From positions 1 through 47,259 of the forward strand of contig NZ_JARVKW010000053.1 in assembly GCF_029813775.1 (NCBI RefSeq): a stretch of 47,259 bases of DNA. Direction: 5' to 3'. Source of the stretch: Streptomyces sp. DH24. GTDB taxonomy: Bacteria > Actinomycetota > Actinomycetes > Streptomycetales > Streptomycetaceae. Below, piece by piece: positions 1-9,604 of the stretch. The position numbers and the translations under genes were made by a program. How positions within the stretch are numbered: position 1 is the first letter of the stretch; every line of letters starts with the position of its first letter. The notes under the pieces are model-generated. The model saw nothing but the letters and a program-made list of their open reading frames with translations, was not told where the DNA came from and did not search any database.

Positions 1-1249
1 GCATGTCGACGATGTGGTCGACGTGCTCGATGTCGACGGGGCACTGCTCGACGCAGGCGCCGCAGGTGGTGCAGGACCACAGCACGTCGGGGTCGATGAC
101 GCCGTTGTCGCCGGCGGTGCCGATCAGCGGGCGTTCGGCCTCGGCCAGCGCGGCGGCGGGCACGCCCGTGAGCTGTTCGGGGGTGGCTTTCTCGTCGCCC
201 TCCATGGTCTTGCCGCCGCCGGCCAGGAGGTAGGGGGCCTTGGCGTGGGCGTGGTCGCGCAGCGACATGATCAGCAGCTTCGGCGACAGGGGCTTGCCGG
301 TGTTCCACGCCGGGCACTGCGACTGGCACCGCCCGCACTCGGTGCAGGTGGAGAAGTCCAGCAGGCCCTTCCAGGAGAACTGCTCGACCTGCGAGACACC
401 GAACACGTCGTCGTCACCGGGATCGGTGAAGTCGATCGGCTTCCCGCCCGACGTCATCGGCAACAGAGCGCCCAGCGCCGTCGAGCCGTCCGCGTTCCGC
501 TTGAACCAGATGTTCGGGAACGCCAGGAACCGGTGCCAGGCCACACCCATGTTCGTGTTCAGCGAGACCACGATCATCCAGATGAACGACGTGCTGATCT
601 TGATCATCGCGAACAGGTAGACGAGGTTCTGGAGCGTGGTGACGCCCAGCCCCTTGAAGGCGAGGACCAGCGGGTACGAGGCGAAGTACCCGGCCTCGTA
701 GTGCTCCACGTGGTGCAGCGCGCCCTCCAGGCCGCGCAGTACGTAGATCGCGAGGCCGATGGTGAGGATGACGTACTCGACGAAGTACGCCTGGCCCGCC
801 TTGGAGCCCGCGAAGCGGGACTTGCGGCCGGGGCGTGACGGCAGGCTCAGCAGGCGGATCACGATGAGCACGGCGATGCCGAGGATCGTCATCACGCCGA
901 TGAACTCGATGTACAGCTCGAACGGCAGGAAGTCGCCGATGACCGGCAGCACCCAGTCGGCCCGGAACAGCTGGCCGAACGCCTGGGCCAGGGTCGGCGG
1001 CAGCGTCAGGAAGCCGACCGCGACGAACCAGTGGGCGATGCCGACGACGCCCCAGCGGTTCATCCGGGTGTGGCCCAGGAACTCCCGCAGCAGGGTCACA
1101 CTGCGCTGGTAGGGATTGTCCGTCCGGCTGCCGGCCGGTACCGGCTGGCCCAGCCTGAAGTACCGGACGAACTGACCGACGGCGCGCGCGAGCAGCGCAA
1201 CGCCGACCACGGTCAGGACCAGCGACACGATGATCGCGGCGAGTTGCAT
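1..1249 (-). CDS. Membrane Fe-S oxidoreductase, EtfD/heterodisulfide-reductase-like (3' end missing)
   Basis: The N-terminal 416 codons are present and the gene runs off the left edge. The ATG at 1249 begins a protein starting MQLAAIIVSLVLTVVG. About five hydrophobic segments lie in the first 230 residues, as in NarI-like cytochrome b domains. Two 4Fe-4S motifs follow: CTECGRCQSQCP (near 320-350) and CTTCGACVEQCP (near 50-85). A hydrophobic domain followed by two ferredoxin clusters, with a CCG domain expected beyond the edge, is the architecture of actinobacterial iron-sulphur reductases such as mycobacterial EtfD, which passes electrons from ETF (fatty acid beta-oxidation) to the membrane quinone pool. 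The function is inferred from architecture only. It is divergent from the gene at 1469. It could instead be another heterodisulfide-reductase-like quinone reductase. Confidence 0.85.
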   Translation of the reverse strand, partial: MQLAAIIVSLVLTVVGVALLARAVGQFVRYFRLGQPVPAGSRTDNPYQRSVTLLREFLGHTRMNRWGVVGIAHWFVAVGFLTLPPTLAQAFGQLFRADWVLPVIGDFLPFELYIEFIGVMTILGIAVLIVIRLLSLPSRPGRKSRFAGSKAGQAYFVEYVILTIGLAIYVLRGLEGALHHVEHYEAGYFASYPLVLAFKGLGVTTLQNLVYLFAMIKISTSFIWMIVVSLNTNMGVAWHRFLAFPNIWFKRNADGSTALGALLPMTSGGKPIDFTDPGDDDVFGVSQVEQFSWKGLLDFSTCTECGRCQSQCPAWNTGKPLSPKLLIMSLRDHAHAKAPYLLAGGGKTMEGDEKATPEQLTGVPAAALAEAERPLIGTAGDNGVIDPDVLWSCTTCGACVEQCPVDIEHVDHIVDM

Positions 1250-1335
1250 TTCGGGGCTCCTCGGGCCTGCGAGGGGTGGTTCGAGGGGATCTGTCGAGCG
1301 TTTCGAGCGGTGTGTGGGGCTGGCTGGGTTTCGCC

Positions 1336-1351
1336 GTTACTAAGCGGTAAC
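1336..1351. promoter_or_regulatory. Inverted repeat GTTAC-N6-GTAAC in the Fe-S reductase upstream region
   Basis: A GTTAC-taagcg-GTAAC palindrome lies about 90 nt upstream of the Fe-S reductase start, in the 219-bp divergent spacer. TTAC/GTAA half-sites are typical of TetR-family repressors of acyl-CoA metabolism in actinobacteria, which would suit an EtfD-like role. Binding is inferred. Nothing else clear is seen in the spacer. Confidence 0.35.
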
Positions 1352-1468
1352 TTGCCCAGTCCGTCTGAGGCTACCCCGATCCTCCGTCGCACTGTAGTCA
1401 GGCGGGCGGTGATCTGTGTCGCTGAGGCGGCCCTGACCGGGTGGCGCCCGCGCCACGCCGACCCCATC

Positions 1469-2542
1469 ATGCCATTCGTCATAAATCGTGACATTCGGCT
1501 TAGCTTGGACATCGTGCTCTACGGAATCGTCGCCGCCGCCCTCGCCCTGGCCCTCGCCGCCGTGCTGACCGCTCTTCTGCGTGCCCCCGCCCTGCGTCTC
1601 GGCGCCGTCGATCGGCGCAGGCAGCGGCCGGTTCCGCTGTCCGGCGGCACGGCCGTCGCCGCCGCCACCGCGCTGGTCGCCGGGATCGGGGACTGGACCG
1701 GACTCGCGCCGCTCGGGGAGGGGGTCGGCCGGCTGCTGGCCGCCGCGGTCGGCGTGGCCGTGCTGGGGCTCGCCGCGGACCTGTGGCGGCTCGGCACCCG
1801 CTTCCTGCTCGCCGGTACGGCCGTCGCCGCGGCGCTCGTGGTGCCGTACGCGGAGACCGGCATCGCGGGCGGTGTCCTCGCCGTTGGCTGGATCGTGTTC
1901 GTCGCCGTCGCCTTCAAGGGGCTGGACCACGCCGACGGGCCGGCCGGCGCGGTCGGGACGCTGGCCGCCTTCGGGGCGGGCGCGTGTGCCGCCGCCGAGG
2001 TGATGGACGGGCTCGCGACGCTGCTGAGTGTGCTGGCGGCGGCCCTGACCGGGTTCCTCATGCACAACTGGCCGCCCGCGCGGGCCGGACTCGGTGCGGG
2101 CGGCGCCCTGTTCGTCGGTTTCCTGCTCGCCGGGGGTCTGGTCGTCACGCGGGCCGGGCAGGACCTCGTGACGAGTGCCGGGGTGCTGTTCGCGCTCACC
2201 GCGGTGGCGTCGGCCGACGCCGTGCTCGTCCTGCTCTCCCGGCGACTGGCCGGGCGGCCCCTGCTGCGGCGCGGCCCCGACCATCTCGCGCACCGGTTGC
2301 GGCGGCTCGGGCTGACCGCGCAGGGTGCGACCGTGCTGCTCGGCATCGGCGGCGGGGCCGGGGTACTCGCCGGGGTGCTGGTGCAGACCGGCGCGGCGGG
2401 TGAGGGTGCCGTGCTCTGGGTGGCGGCGGTGGCCGCAGTCGTCGTTCTGGCACTGTTGAGGGTTCCGGTCCCCGGGCCTCGGCGGCGATCTCCGGTGACG
2501 TCTTCGCAGGTAGCAGCGCGGTTGCGTGTAAGGAATGGATAA
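1469..2542 (+). CDS. WecA/MraY-like (glycosyltransferase family 4) membrane protein with degenerate active site
   Basis: A 357-residue polytopic protein with about ten hydrophobic segments. Family landmarks are visible: RRRQRPVPLSGG near the N-terminus matches the usual RKxHxxPxPxxGG, LDHADGPAG matches the NxxxxDGxxG loop, and DHLAHRL matches the HxHHRL-like loop. The family transfers sugar-1-phosphates onto undecaprenyl or decaprenyl phosphate. The catalytic DD pair normally found in GLxDDxxxL appears as GLAADLWRL, with one Asp lost, so catalysis is doubtful. The ATG at 1469 is the first good start; a GTG at 1514 is an alternative that would remove the polar leader. It lies just upstream of the heat-shock operon, with only 93 bp before dnaK. 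Confidence 0.75.
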   Translation: MPFVINRDIRLSLDIVLYGIVAAALALALAAVLTALLRAPALRLGAVDRRRQRPVPLSGGTAVAAATALVAGIGDWTGLAPLGEGVGRLLAAAVGVAVLGLAADLWRLGTRFLLAGTAVAAALVVPYAETGIAGGVLAVGWIVFVAVAFKGLDHADGPAGAVGTLAAFGAGACAAAEVMDGLATLLSVLAAALTGFLMHNWPPARAGLGAGGALFVGFLLAGGLVVTRAGQDLVTSAGVLFALTAVASADAVLVLLSRRLAGRPLLRRGPDHLAHRLRRLGLTAQGATVLLGIGGGAGVLAGVLVQTGAAGEGAVLWVAAVAAVVVLALLRVPVPGPRRRSPVTSSQVAARLRVRNG

Positions 2543-2544
2543 GA

Positions 2545-2565
2545 GTTGAGTCCGTCCGACTCAGG
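2545..2565. promoter_or_regulatory. HAIR element 1 (HspR operator) upstream of dnaK
   Basis: GTTGAGT-N7-ACTCAGG, an imperfect match to the HspR-associated inverted repeat CTTGAGT-N7-ACTCAAG with correct 7-nt spacing. Its centre is 52 bp upstream of the second HAIR, about five helical turns, so both could be bound on the same DNA face. Confidence 0.8.
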
Positions 2566-2596
2566 TCTGTTGACCCAGCGGTGAGCCTCGTGCACA

Positions 2597-2617
2597 CTTG
2601 AGCCTGTTCCACTCAAG
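2597..2617. promoter_or_regulatory. HAIR element 2 (HspR operator) upstream of dnaK
   Basis: CTTGAGC-N7-ACTCAAG, differing from the consensus at one position. It lies 19-39 nt before the dnaK ATG, overlapping the probable transcription start. A TTGACC hexamer at 2570-2575 lies 17 nt before CACACT (2593-2598), a possible promoter whose -10 would be covered by this HAIR. Confidence 0.9.
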
Positions 2618-2635
2618 TCAGCTGGAGGAATCACC

Positions 2636-4494
<1,859 letters not shown>

Positions 4495-4498
<4 letters not shown>

Positions 4499-5181
4499 CG
4501 GAGGAGACCCCGGGCTTCGACGAGCAGCAGCCCGACGTCCCCTCCGGCGCCACCTCCGACGACGCCGAGCCGAAGGCCGCCTCCCCCTCCCCGGAGGAAG
4601 GGGCGGCCCCGGCCGGGGACACGGGCCAGACGGCGGCCCTGGTGGCCCAGCTCGACCAGGCGCGTTCCGCGCTCGGTGAGCGCACCGCGGACCTCCAGCG
4701 GCTGCAGGCCGAGTTCCAGAACTACCGCCGACGGGTCGAGCGCGACCGGATCGCGGTCCGGGAGATCGCCGCGGCGAACCTCCTGACCGAGCTCCTGCCC
4801 GTGCTCGACGACATCGGCCGCGCGCGGGAGCACGGCGAACTGGTCGGCGGCTTCAAGTCCGTCGCCGAGTCGCTGGAGACCGTCGCGGCGAAGATGGGCC
4901 TCCAGCAGTTCGGCAAGGAGGGCGAGCCCTTCGACCCGACGATCCACGAGGCCCTGATGCACTCCTACGCGCCGGACGTCACCGAGACGACCTGCGTGGC
5001 GATCCTGCAGCCCGGGTACCGCATCGGCGAGCGCACCATCCGCCCCGCGCGGGTGGCCGTGGCCGAGCCGCAGCCCGGCGCGCAGACGGTCAAGCCGGCC
5101 GAGGAGAGCGCGCAGGCCGACAAGGCCGAGGCGGCCGAGCAGCCGGACGACAAGGAGAGCGGTGGCCCGGACGAGGGCTGA
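4495..5181 (+). CDS. grpE: Nucleotide exchange factor GrpE
   Basis: 228 residues from a GTG that overlaps the dnaK stop, indicating translational coupling. The first 45 residues are acidic and low-complexity. A long coiled coil follows (LVAQLDQARSALGERTADLQ onward), then the four-helix and beta domain with GYRIGERTIRPARVAVAEP, the GrpE signature. The tail after residue 200 is charged and probably disordered. GrpE forms a dimer that releases ADP from DnaK. Confidence 0.98.
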
Positions 5182-5217
5182 CGTCACAACCGAGGCAGGA
5201 GAGGAGGGACGTCGGGG

Positions 5218-6399
5218 ATGAGCACCAAGGACTTCATCGAGAAGGACTACTACAAGGTCCTCGGCGTCCCCAAGGACGCCACCGAGGCCGAGATCAAGAA
5301 GGCGTACCGGAAGCTCGCCCGCGAGTTCCACCCGGACGCCAACAAGGGCAACACCAAGGCGGAGGAGCGCTTCAAGGAGATCTCCGAGGCGAACGACATC
5401 CTCGGCGACCCCAAGAAGCGCAAGGAGTACGACGAGGCGCGCGCCCTGTTCGGCAACGGCGGCTTCCGCCCCGGGCCGGGCGCCGGAGCGGGCGGCTCCT
5501 TCAACTTCGACCTGGGCGACCTGTTCGGCGGCCAGGGCGGGCAGGGCGGCCAGCCCGGCGGCTTCGGCGGCGGGCTCGGTGACGTCTTCGGGGGCCTGTT
5601 CAACCGGGGCGGCACGACCACCGGTCGTACGCAGCCGCGGCGCGGACAGGACGTGGAGTCCGAGGTCACCCTCAGCTTCACGGAGGCGATCGAGGGCGCG
5701 ACGGTCCCGCTCAGGATGTCCTCGCAGGCGCCCTGCAAGGCCTGTTCGGGCACCGGCGACAAGAACGGCACGCCGCGCGTGTGCCCGACCTGCGTCGGCA
5801 CCGGTCAGGTCGCGCGGGGTTCCGGCGGCGGCTTCTCGCTCACGGACCCCTGCCCGGACTGCAAGGGCCGCGGCCTGATCGCCGAGGACGCCTGCGAGGT
5901 CTGCAAGGGCAGCGGTCGCGCCAAGTCGTCGCGCACCATGCAGGTCCGCATCCCGGCCGGGGTCGCGGACGGGCAGCGCATCCGGCTGCGCGGCAAAGGC
6001 GCGCCGGGTGAGCGCGGCGGTCCGGCGGGCGATCTGTACGTGGTGGTGCACGTCGACTCCCACCCGGTGTTCGGCCGCAAGGGCGACAACCTCACGGTGA
6101 CCGTGCCGGTCACGTTCGCCGAGGCGGCCCTCGGCGGCGAGGTCCGGGTCCCGACCCTGGGCGGTCCCGCGGTGACGCTGAAGCTGCCGCCGGGCACCCC
6201 CAACGGGCGCACGATGCGCGCCCGGGGCAAGGGTGCGGTCCGCAAGGACGGCACCCGCGGGGACCTGTTGGTCACCGTGGAGGTGAGTGTTCCGAAGGAC
6301 GTGTCGGGGAAGGCTCGTGAGGCGCTCGAGGCGTATCGAGAGGCGACCGCGGGTGAGGACCCGCGGGCGGAGCTGTTCCAGGCCGCGAAGGGAGCTTGA
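5218..6399 (+). CDS. dnaJ: Chaperone protein DnaJ (Hsp40, type I)
   Basis: 393 residues. The J-domain holds the HPD tripeptide at residues 38-40. A Gly/Phe-rich stretch follows (about 75-135). Four zinc-binding CxxCxGxG motifs are present: CKACSGTG, CPTCVGTG, CPDCKGRG and CEVCKGSG. The C-terminal substrate-binding beta domains contain GDLYVVVHV. The J-domain stimulates the DnaK ATPase. ATG 5218 follows GAGGAGGGACG. The 36-bp gap after grpE and the overlap with hspR keep it in the operon. The extra 8-10 residues before the J-domain are usual for the actinobacterial DnaJ1 type. Confidence 0.98.
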   Translation: MSTKDFIEKDYYKVLGVPKDATEAEIKKAYRKLAREFHPDANKGNTKAEERFKEISEANDILGDPKKRKEYDEARALFGNGGFRPGPGAGAGGSFNFDLGDLFGGQGGQGGQPGGFGGGLGDVFGGLFNRGGTTTGRTQPRRGQDVESEVTLSFTEAIEGATVPLRMSSQAPCKACSGTGDKNGTPRVCPTCVGTGQVARGSGGGFSLTDPCPDCKGRGLIAEDACEVCKGSGRAKSSRTMQVRIPAGVADGQRIRLRGKGAPGERGGPAGDLYVVVHVDSHPVFGRKGDNLTVTVPVTFAEAALGGEVRVPTLGGPAVTLKLPPGTPNGRTMRARGKGAVRKDGTRGDLLVTVEVSVPKDVSGKAREALEAYREATAGEDPRAELFQAAKGA

Positions 6400-6857
6400 T
6401 GGAGATGGACGGCCGTCGACGCAACCCGTATCAGCTGACCGAGGACACCCCGGTCTACGTCATCTCGGTGGCGGCCCAGCTCTCCGGCCTGCACCCGCAG
6501 ACACTGCGTCAGTACGACCGTCTGGGGCTGGTGTCCCCGGACCGCACCGCCGGCCGGGGGCGCCGTTACTCGGCCCGTGACATCGAGCTGCTCCGTCAGG
6601 TGCAGCAGCTGTCGCAGGACGAGGGCATCAACCTGGCGGGCATCAAGCGCATCATCGAACTGGAGAACCAGGTCGCCGCGCTCCAGTCCCGCGTGGCGGA
6701 GCTGCAGGCGGCGCTGGACGGCGCCGCCGCGACCATGCGTCAGCGCGAGGCGGCGGTGCACGCGTCGTACCGGCGCGATCTGGTGCCGTATCAGGAGGTC
6801 CAGCAGACCAGCGCGTTGGTGGTGTGGCGGCCGAAGCGGCAGCAGCCCTCGGACTGA
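6399..6857 (+). CDS. hspR: Heat-shock repressor HspR (MerR family)
   Basis: 152 residues. The ATG at 6399 overlaps the dnaJ stop as TGATG; a TTG at 6396 and an ATG at 6405 are less likely or equivalent starts. An N-terminal MerR helix-turn-helix is visible: VYVISVAAQLSGLHPQTLRQ, then DRLGLVSPDRTAGRGRRYS. A coiled-coil stretch (IIELENQVAALQSRVAELQ) follows. HspR binds HAIR sites, needs DnaK as corepressor in Streptomyces, and represses dnaK and clpB. Both target types are present here (2545-2617 and 12960-12980), so the feedback loop is contained in the window. Confidence 0.97.
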   Translation: MEMDGRRRNPYQLTEDTPVYVISVAAQLSGLHPQTLRQYDRLGLVSPDRTAGRGRRYSARDIELLRQVQQLSQDEGINLAGIKRIIELENQVAALQSRVAELQAALDGAAATMRQREAAVHASYRRDLVPYQEVQQTSALVVWRPKRQQPSD

Positions 6858-6873
6858 GCGCGCGCGTTTTCCG

Positions 6874-6910
6874 AAGGGACCCCGGAGGCTTGTCCTCCGG
6901 GGTCCCTTTC
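6874..6910 (+). terminator. Rho-independent-type terminator of the dnaK operon
   Basis: A perfect 15-bp stem (6874-6888 with 6894-6908) and a 5-nt loop, followed by TTTC. It lies 16 nt after the hspR stop. Confidence 0.9.
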
Positions 6911-7221
6911 GTTCTGGTGGGAAGTTGGCCGAGTTTGTTCGGTCGTCCGGGCGGCGTACGGCCGGCGGCGAGCGGGTTTCATGATCACGACTCGCGTCGA
7001 ATGGGTTGGTTGTACGGTTAACGACCTCGCTTCCGGGCGCCGTTCGCTCAACAACCGGTGAAGAGAGGTTGCAGGTTGTGCCCCTGCGTCTTCACGTCGG
7101 ACACGGAACGTGCTGTTGCCATCTCGTTAAGTGGTTCTGCTTGACGCTGAGGGGCGGTGGCGCGTTGGCTTTTCAGTCACTCGGGTAGCAAAGCTGCGCC
7201 CGCGTCCGGAAGACACCAGAA
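6911..7221. other. Gene-free interval before the sugar-binding lipoprotein
   Basis: No convincing ORF. It is less GC-rich than its surroundings. TTGACG at 7141-7146 and TAGCAA at 7186-7191 are promoter-like hexamers, but their mutual spacing is wrong. A gTTGTacggTTAACgacc patch near 7008-7025 could be an operator half. Nothing here is firm. Confidence 0.4.
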
Positions 7222-8343
7222 GTGAGCACCCGTATGCGTCGTATCGCCATATCCGTGGCCGCGTCCACGATGACCCTCTCGCTGGCCGCCTGTGGTGCGC
7301 TGGGCGCGTCGGGCGGCAGCGACGACGCCAGCCCGGCGAAGGGCAACGACATCACCGTCGGGCTGCTGCTGCCGGAGAAGGCGAACACGCGTTACGAGCA
7401 GTTCGACTACCCCATCATCAAGAAGAAGGTCGCCGCCCTGACCCGGGACCAGGGCCGCGTCCTGTACGCCAACGCCGAGGCGGACGCCGCCAAGCAGGCG
7501 AGCCAGCTGCAGGAGATGATCGACGACAAGGCCGACGTGATCCTGCTGGACGCGGTCGACGCGCACGCCATCGCGGACGGCGTGGAGAAGGCCAAGGAGG
7601 CGGGCATTCCGGTCATCGCCTACGACCGGCTGGCCGAGGGGCCCATCGACGCGTACATCTCCTTCGACAACGAGCTCGTCGGCGAGGTGCAGGGCCGCAC
7701 GCTGCTGGAGGCCCTGGGCGGCAACTCCGGCGGCTCCACGCAGATCGTCATGATGAACGGCTCGCCCACGGACCCGAACGCCAAGCAGTTCAAGGCGGGC
7801 GCGCTGTCCGAGCTGAACGGCAAGGTGAAGATCGCCAAGTCCTACGACACCGAGGGCTGGAAGCCGGAGAACGCCCAGGCGAACATGACCAAGGCGATCA
7901 ACGAGCTCGGCGCGGCCAACATCGCGGCCGTCTACTGCGCCAACGACGGCGTCGCGGGCGGCGTCATCAAGGCGCTGGAGGCCGCGGGCGTGACCGATCT
8001 GCCGCCGGTCACCGGCCAGGACGCCGAACTGGACGCCGTGCAGCGGATCGTGTCCGGCGAGCAGTACATGAGCGTGTACAAGTCCTACCCGCAGGAGGCC
8101 GAGAACGCGGCCGAGATGGCCGTGGCGAGGGTCCAGGGGCGGGACATCCAGTTCGACGCCCTGACCCGGGACAGCGTCGACAGTCCCACGCACAAGAACA
8201 TTCCGGCGCAGCTCGTCCCCGTGGTGGCCCTGACGCAGGACAACATCAACGACACCGTCGTCGCGGACGGCATCTACGAGGTGTCCGACATCTGCACCGC
8301 CAAGTACGCGAGCGCCTGCGCCAAGATCGGCCTCAAGTCCTGA
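7222..8343 (+). CDS. Sugar ABC transporter substrate-binding lipoprotein (xylose/ribose type), orphan
   Basis: 373 residues from GTG 7222, supported by GGAAG 9 nt upstream; an ATG at 7234 would also retain the signal. The signal peptide ends in a lipobox LAAC (Cys24 from the GTG), so the mature protein is lipid-anchored outside the cell. The fold is periplasmic-binding-protein family 4: ITVGLLLPEK, a KKKVAALTRDQG strand, then VILLDAVDAHAIADGV and VIAYDRLAEGP, resembling XylF. No ATPase or permease gene adjoins it: the operon terminator is upstream and a regulator downstream. It must serve a transporter encoded elsewhere or act as a sensor. The substrate is not determinable from sequence. Confidence 0.92.
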   Translation: MSTRMRRIAISVAASTMTLSLAACGALGASGGSDDASPAKGNDITVGLLLPEKANTRYEQFDYPIIKKKVAALTRDQGRVLYANAEADAAKQASQLQEMIDDKADVILLDAVDAHAIADGVEKAKEAGIPVIAYDRLAEGPIDAYISFDNELVGEVQGRTLLEALGGNSGGSTQIVMMNGSPTDPNAKQFKAGALSELNGKVKIAKSYDTEGWKPENAQANMTKAINELGAANIAAVYCANDGVAGGVIKALEAAGVTDLPPVTGQDAELDAVQRIVSGEQYMSVYKSYPQEAENAAEMAVARVQGRDIQFDALTRDSVDSPTHKNIPAQLVPVVALTQDNINDTVVADGIYEVSDICTAKYASACAKIGLKS

Positions 8344-8431
8344 CCCGCCGAGGGCGCCATGGCGCTCAGGGCTTGTCCTGAATGCACCCGCCAGCTTGTT
8401 GCAAGGCCTCCTTCCTGAGGTGCCGAAATAC

Positions 8432-8446
8432 CACCGTGAAACGGTG
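8432..8446. promoter_or_regulatory. Short palindrome upstream of the first LuxR-type gene
   Basis: CACCGT-gaa-ACGGTG lies about 100 nt before the regulator start at 8545, in the 201-bp spacer after the binding protein. It may be an operator or a small hairpin; there is no T-tract. Confidence 0.35.
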
Positions 8447-8544
8447 CTTTCCGGCGTTCGGCGCAGGAGGAGCCGTGTTGCGGACCACGTTCGGTGCGCG
8501 CATAGTTGCGCTGCGGAAGAGCTGAACCGGGGGTGGGATGGGCG

Positions 8545-9582
8545 ATGACCGGGCACGGGACGGACGAGCATCCACACGGTGCTGACCGACTGTGCGATGC
8601 CGGGGATCGCGTGTACTCCCGGGCCGTACGTCGCGGCCGGGTGCCGCGCCACGACGCGGAACCGGTGCCCTGCCTCCTCGACCTGGCCCTGCTGCACCCG
8701 GACCCCGACGACATGGACTGGCTGGTGCCGACGGCACCCCAGGAGGTCATGACCCGGCTGCTGCGCGGCGTCTACGACGAGGTCCGGGCGAGCCAGCGCC
8801 GGGTGGGCTCGGTGGTGGCCGCCGTCGAGTGGTACGCCGGTCTGGGCCGCCGCCCCGCGTCGTCACCGCCGGCCGGGGAGGGCACCGCGATCCGCGTCCT
8901 GGACGGGCTGTCCCGCATCCAGGCGGCCATGGACGAGGCGACGCAGGCCTGCACGGCCGAGGTGCTGACCGTGCAGCCCGGCGGCATCCGGCCCGAGCAC
9001 GAGCTGGCGGAGGGCCTGCACCGGGCGTTGGAACTGCGCGGGCGCGGCGTGCGGATGCGGGACCTGTACACGCACGTGGCACGGCACGGGCAGGGACTGC
9101 TGAACTACCTGGAGCTGATGGGCGACGCGGTCGAGGCACGCACCCTGGACGAGGTGATCGACCGGCTCATCCTGTTCGACCGGACGGTGGCGTTCATCCC
9201 CGCCAATTCCGACCGCACGATGGCGCTGGAGCTGCGCCATCCGGCGCTGGTGGAGTACCTGGGCACGGTCTTCGAACGGTTGTGGCGCCTGGCGCTGCCG
9301 CTGACCGCGCCGCTGCCCGACACCGGCATCGAGGGCATCTCGCACCGGGAGCGGTCGATCGCCGCGCTGCTGGCGGAGGGCCACCAGGACGCGGTCATCG
9401 CCGAGCGGCTGGGCATCAGCGTCCGGACGTGCCGCGCGCACATCGCGCGTCTGTCGGAGACGCTGGGCGCGGCGAGCCGTACCCAACTCGGCGTGCGCAT
9501 CGCGCAGGTGGGCCTGGACGGCCCGCCGCACGCGGAGCCCGTGGTGCGGGTGCCCGGTCAGGGGTCCCGTACCGCGCGCTGA
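8545..9582 (+). CDS. LuxR-type HTH regulator with PLD/TrmB-like sensor domain, paralogue 1
   Basis: 345 residues. ATG 8545 is preferred because it aligns with the paralogues (the LCDAGDRVYSRAVRRG block); a TTG at 8506 would add a poor leader. The N-terminal block carries PCLLDLALLHPDPDD. The middle domain (about 105-245) contains TAEVLTVQPGG, RGRGVRMRDLYTH and TLDEVIDRLILFDRTVAFIP, recalling the PLD-like effector domain of TrmB-family sensors. The C-terminal LuxR HTH is ERSIAALLAEGHQDAVIAER then GISVRTCRAHIARL. It is convergent with paralogue 2, the stops being 22 bp apart. Effector and targets are unknown. Confidence 0.85.
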   Translation: MTGHGTDEHPHGADRLCDAGDRVYSRAVRRGRVPRHDAEPVPCLLDLALLHPDPDDMDWLVPTAPQEVMTRLLRGVYDEVRASQRRVGSVVAAVEWYAGLGRRPASSPPAGEGTAIRVLDGLSRIQAAMDEATQACTAEVLTVQPGGIRPEHELAEGLHRALELRGRGVRMRDLYTHVARHGQGLLNYLELMGDAVEARTLDEVIDRLILFDRTVAFIPANSDRTMALELRHPALVEYLGTVFERLWRLALPLTAPLPDTGIEGISHRERSIAALLAEGHQDAVIAERLGISVRTCRAHIARLSETLGAASRTQLGVRIAQVGLDGPPHAEPVVRVPGQGSRTAR

Positions 9583-9604
9583 GGCGGCCGGGCGGCAGGC
9601 GCCG

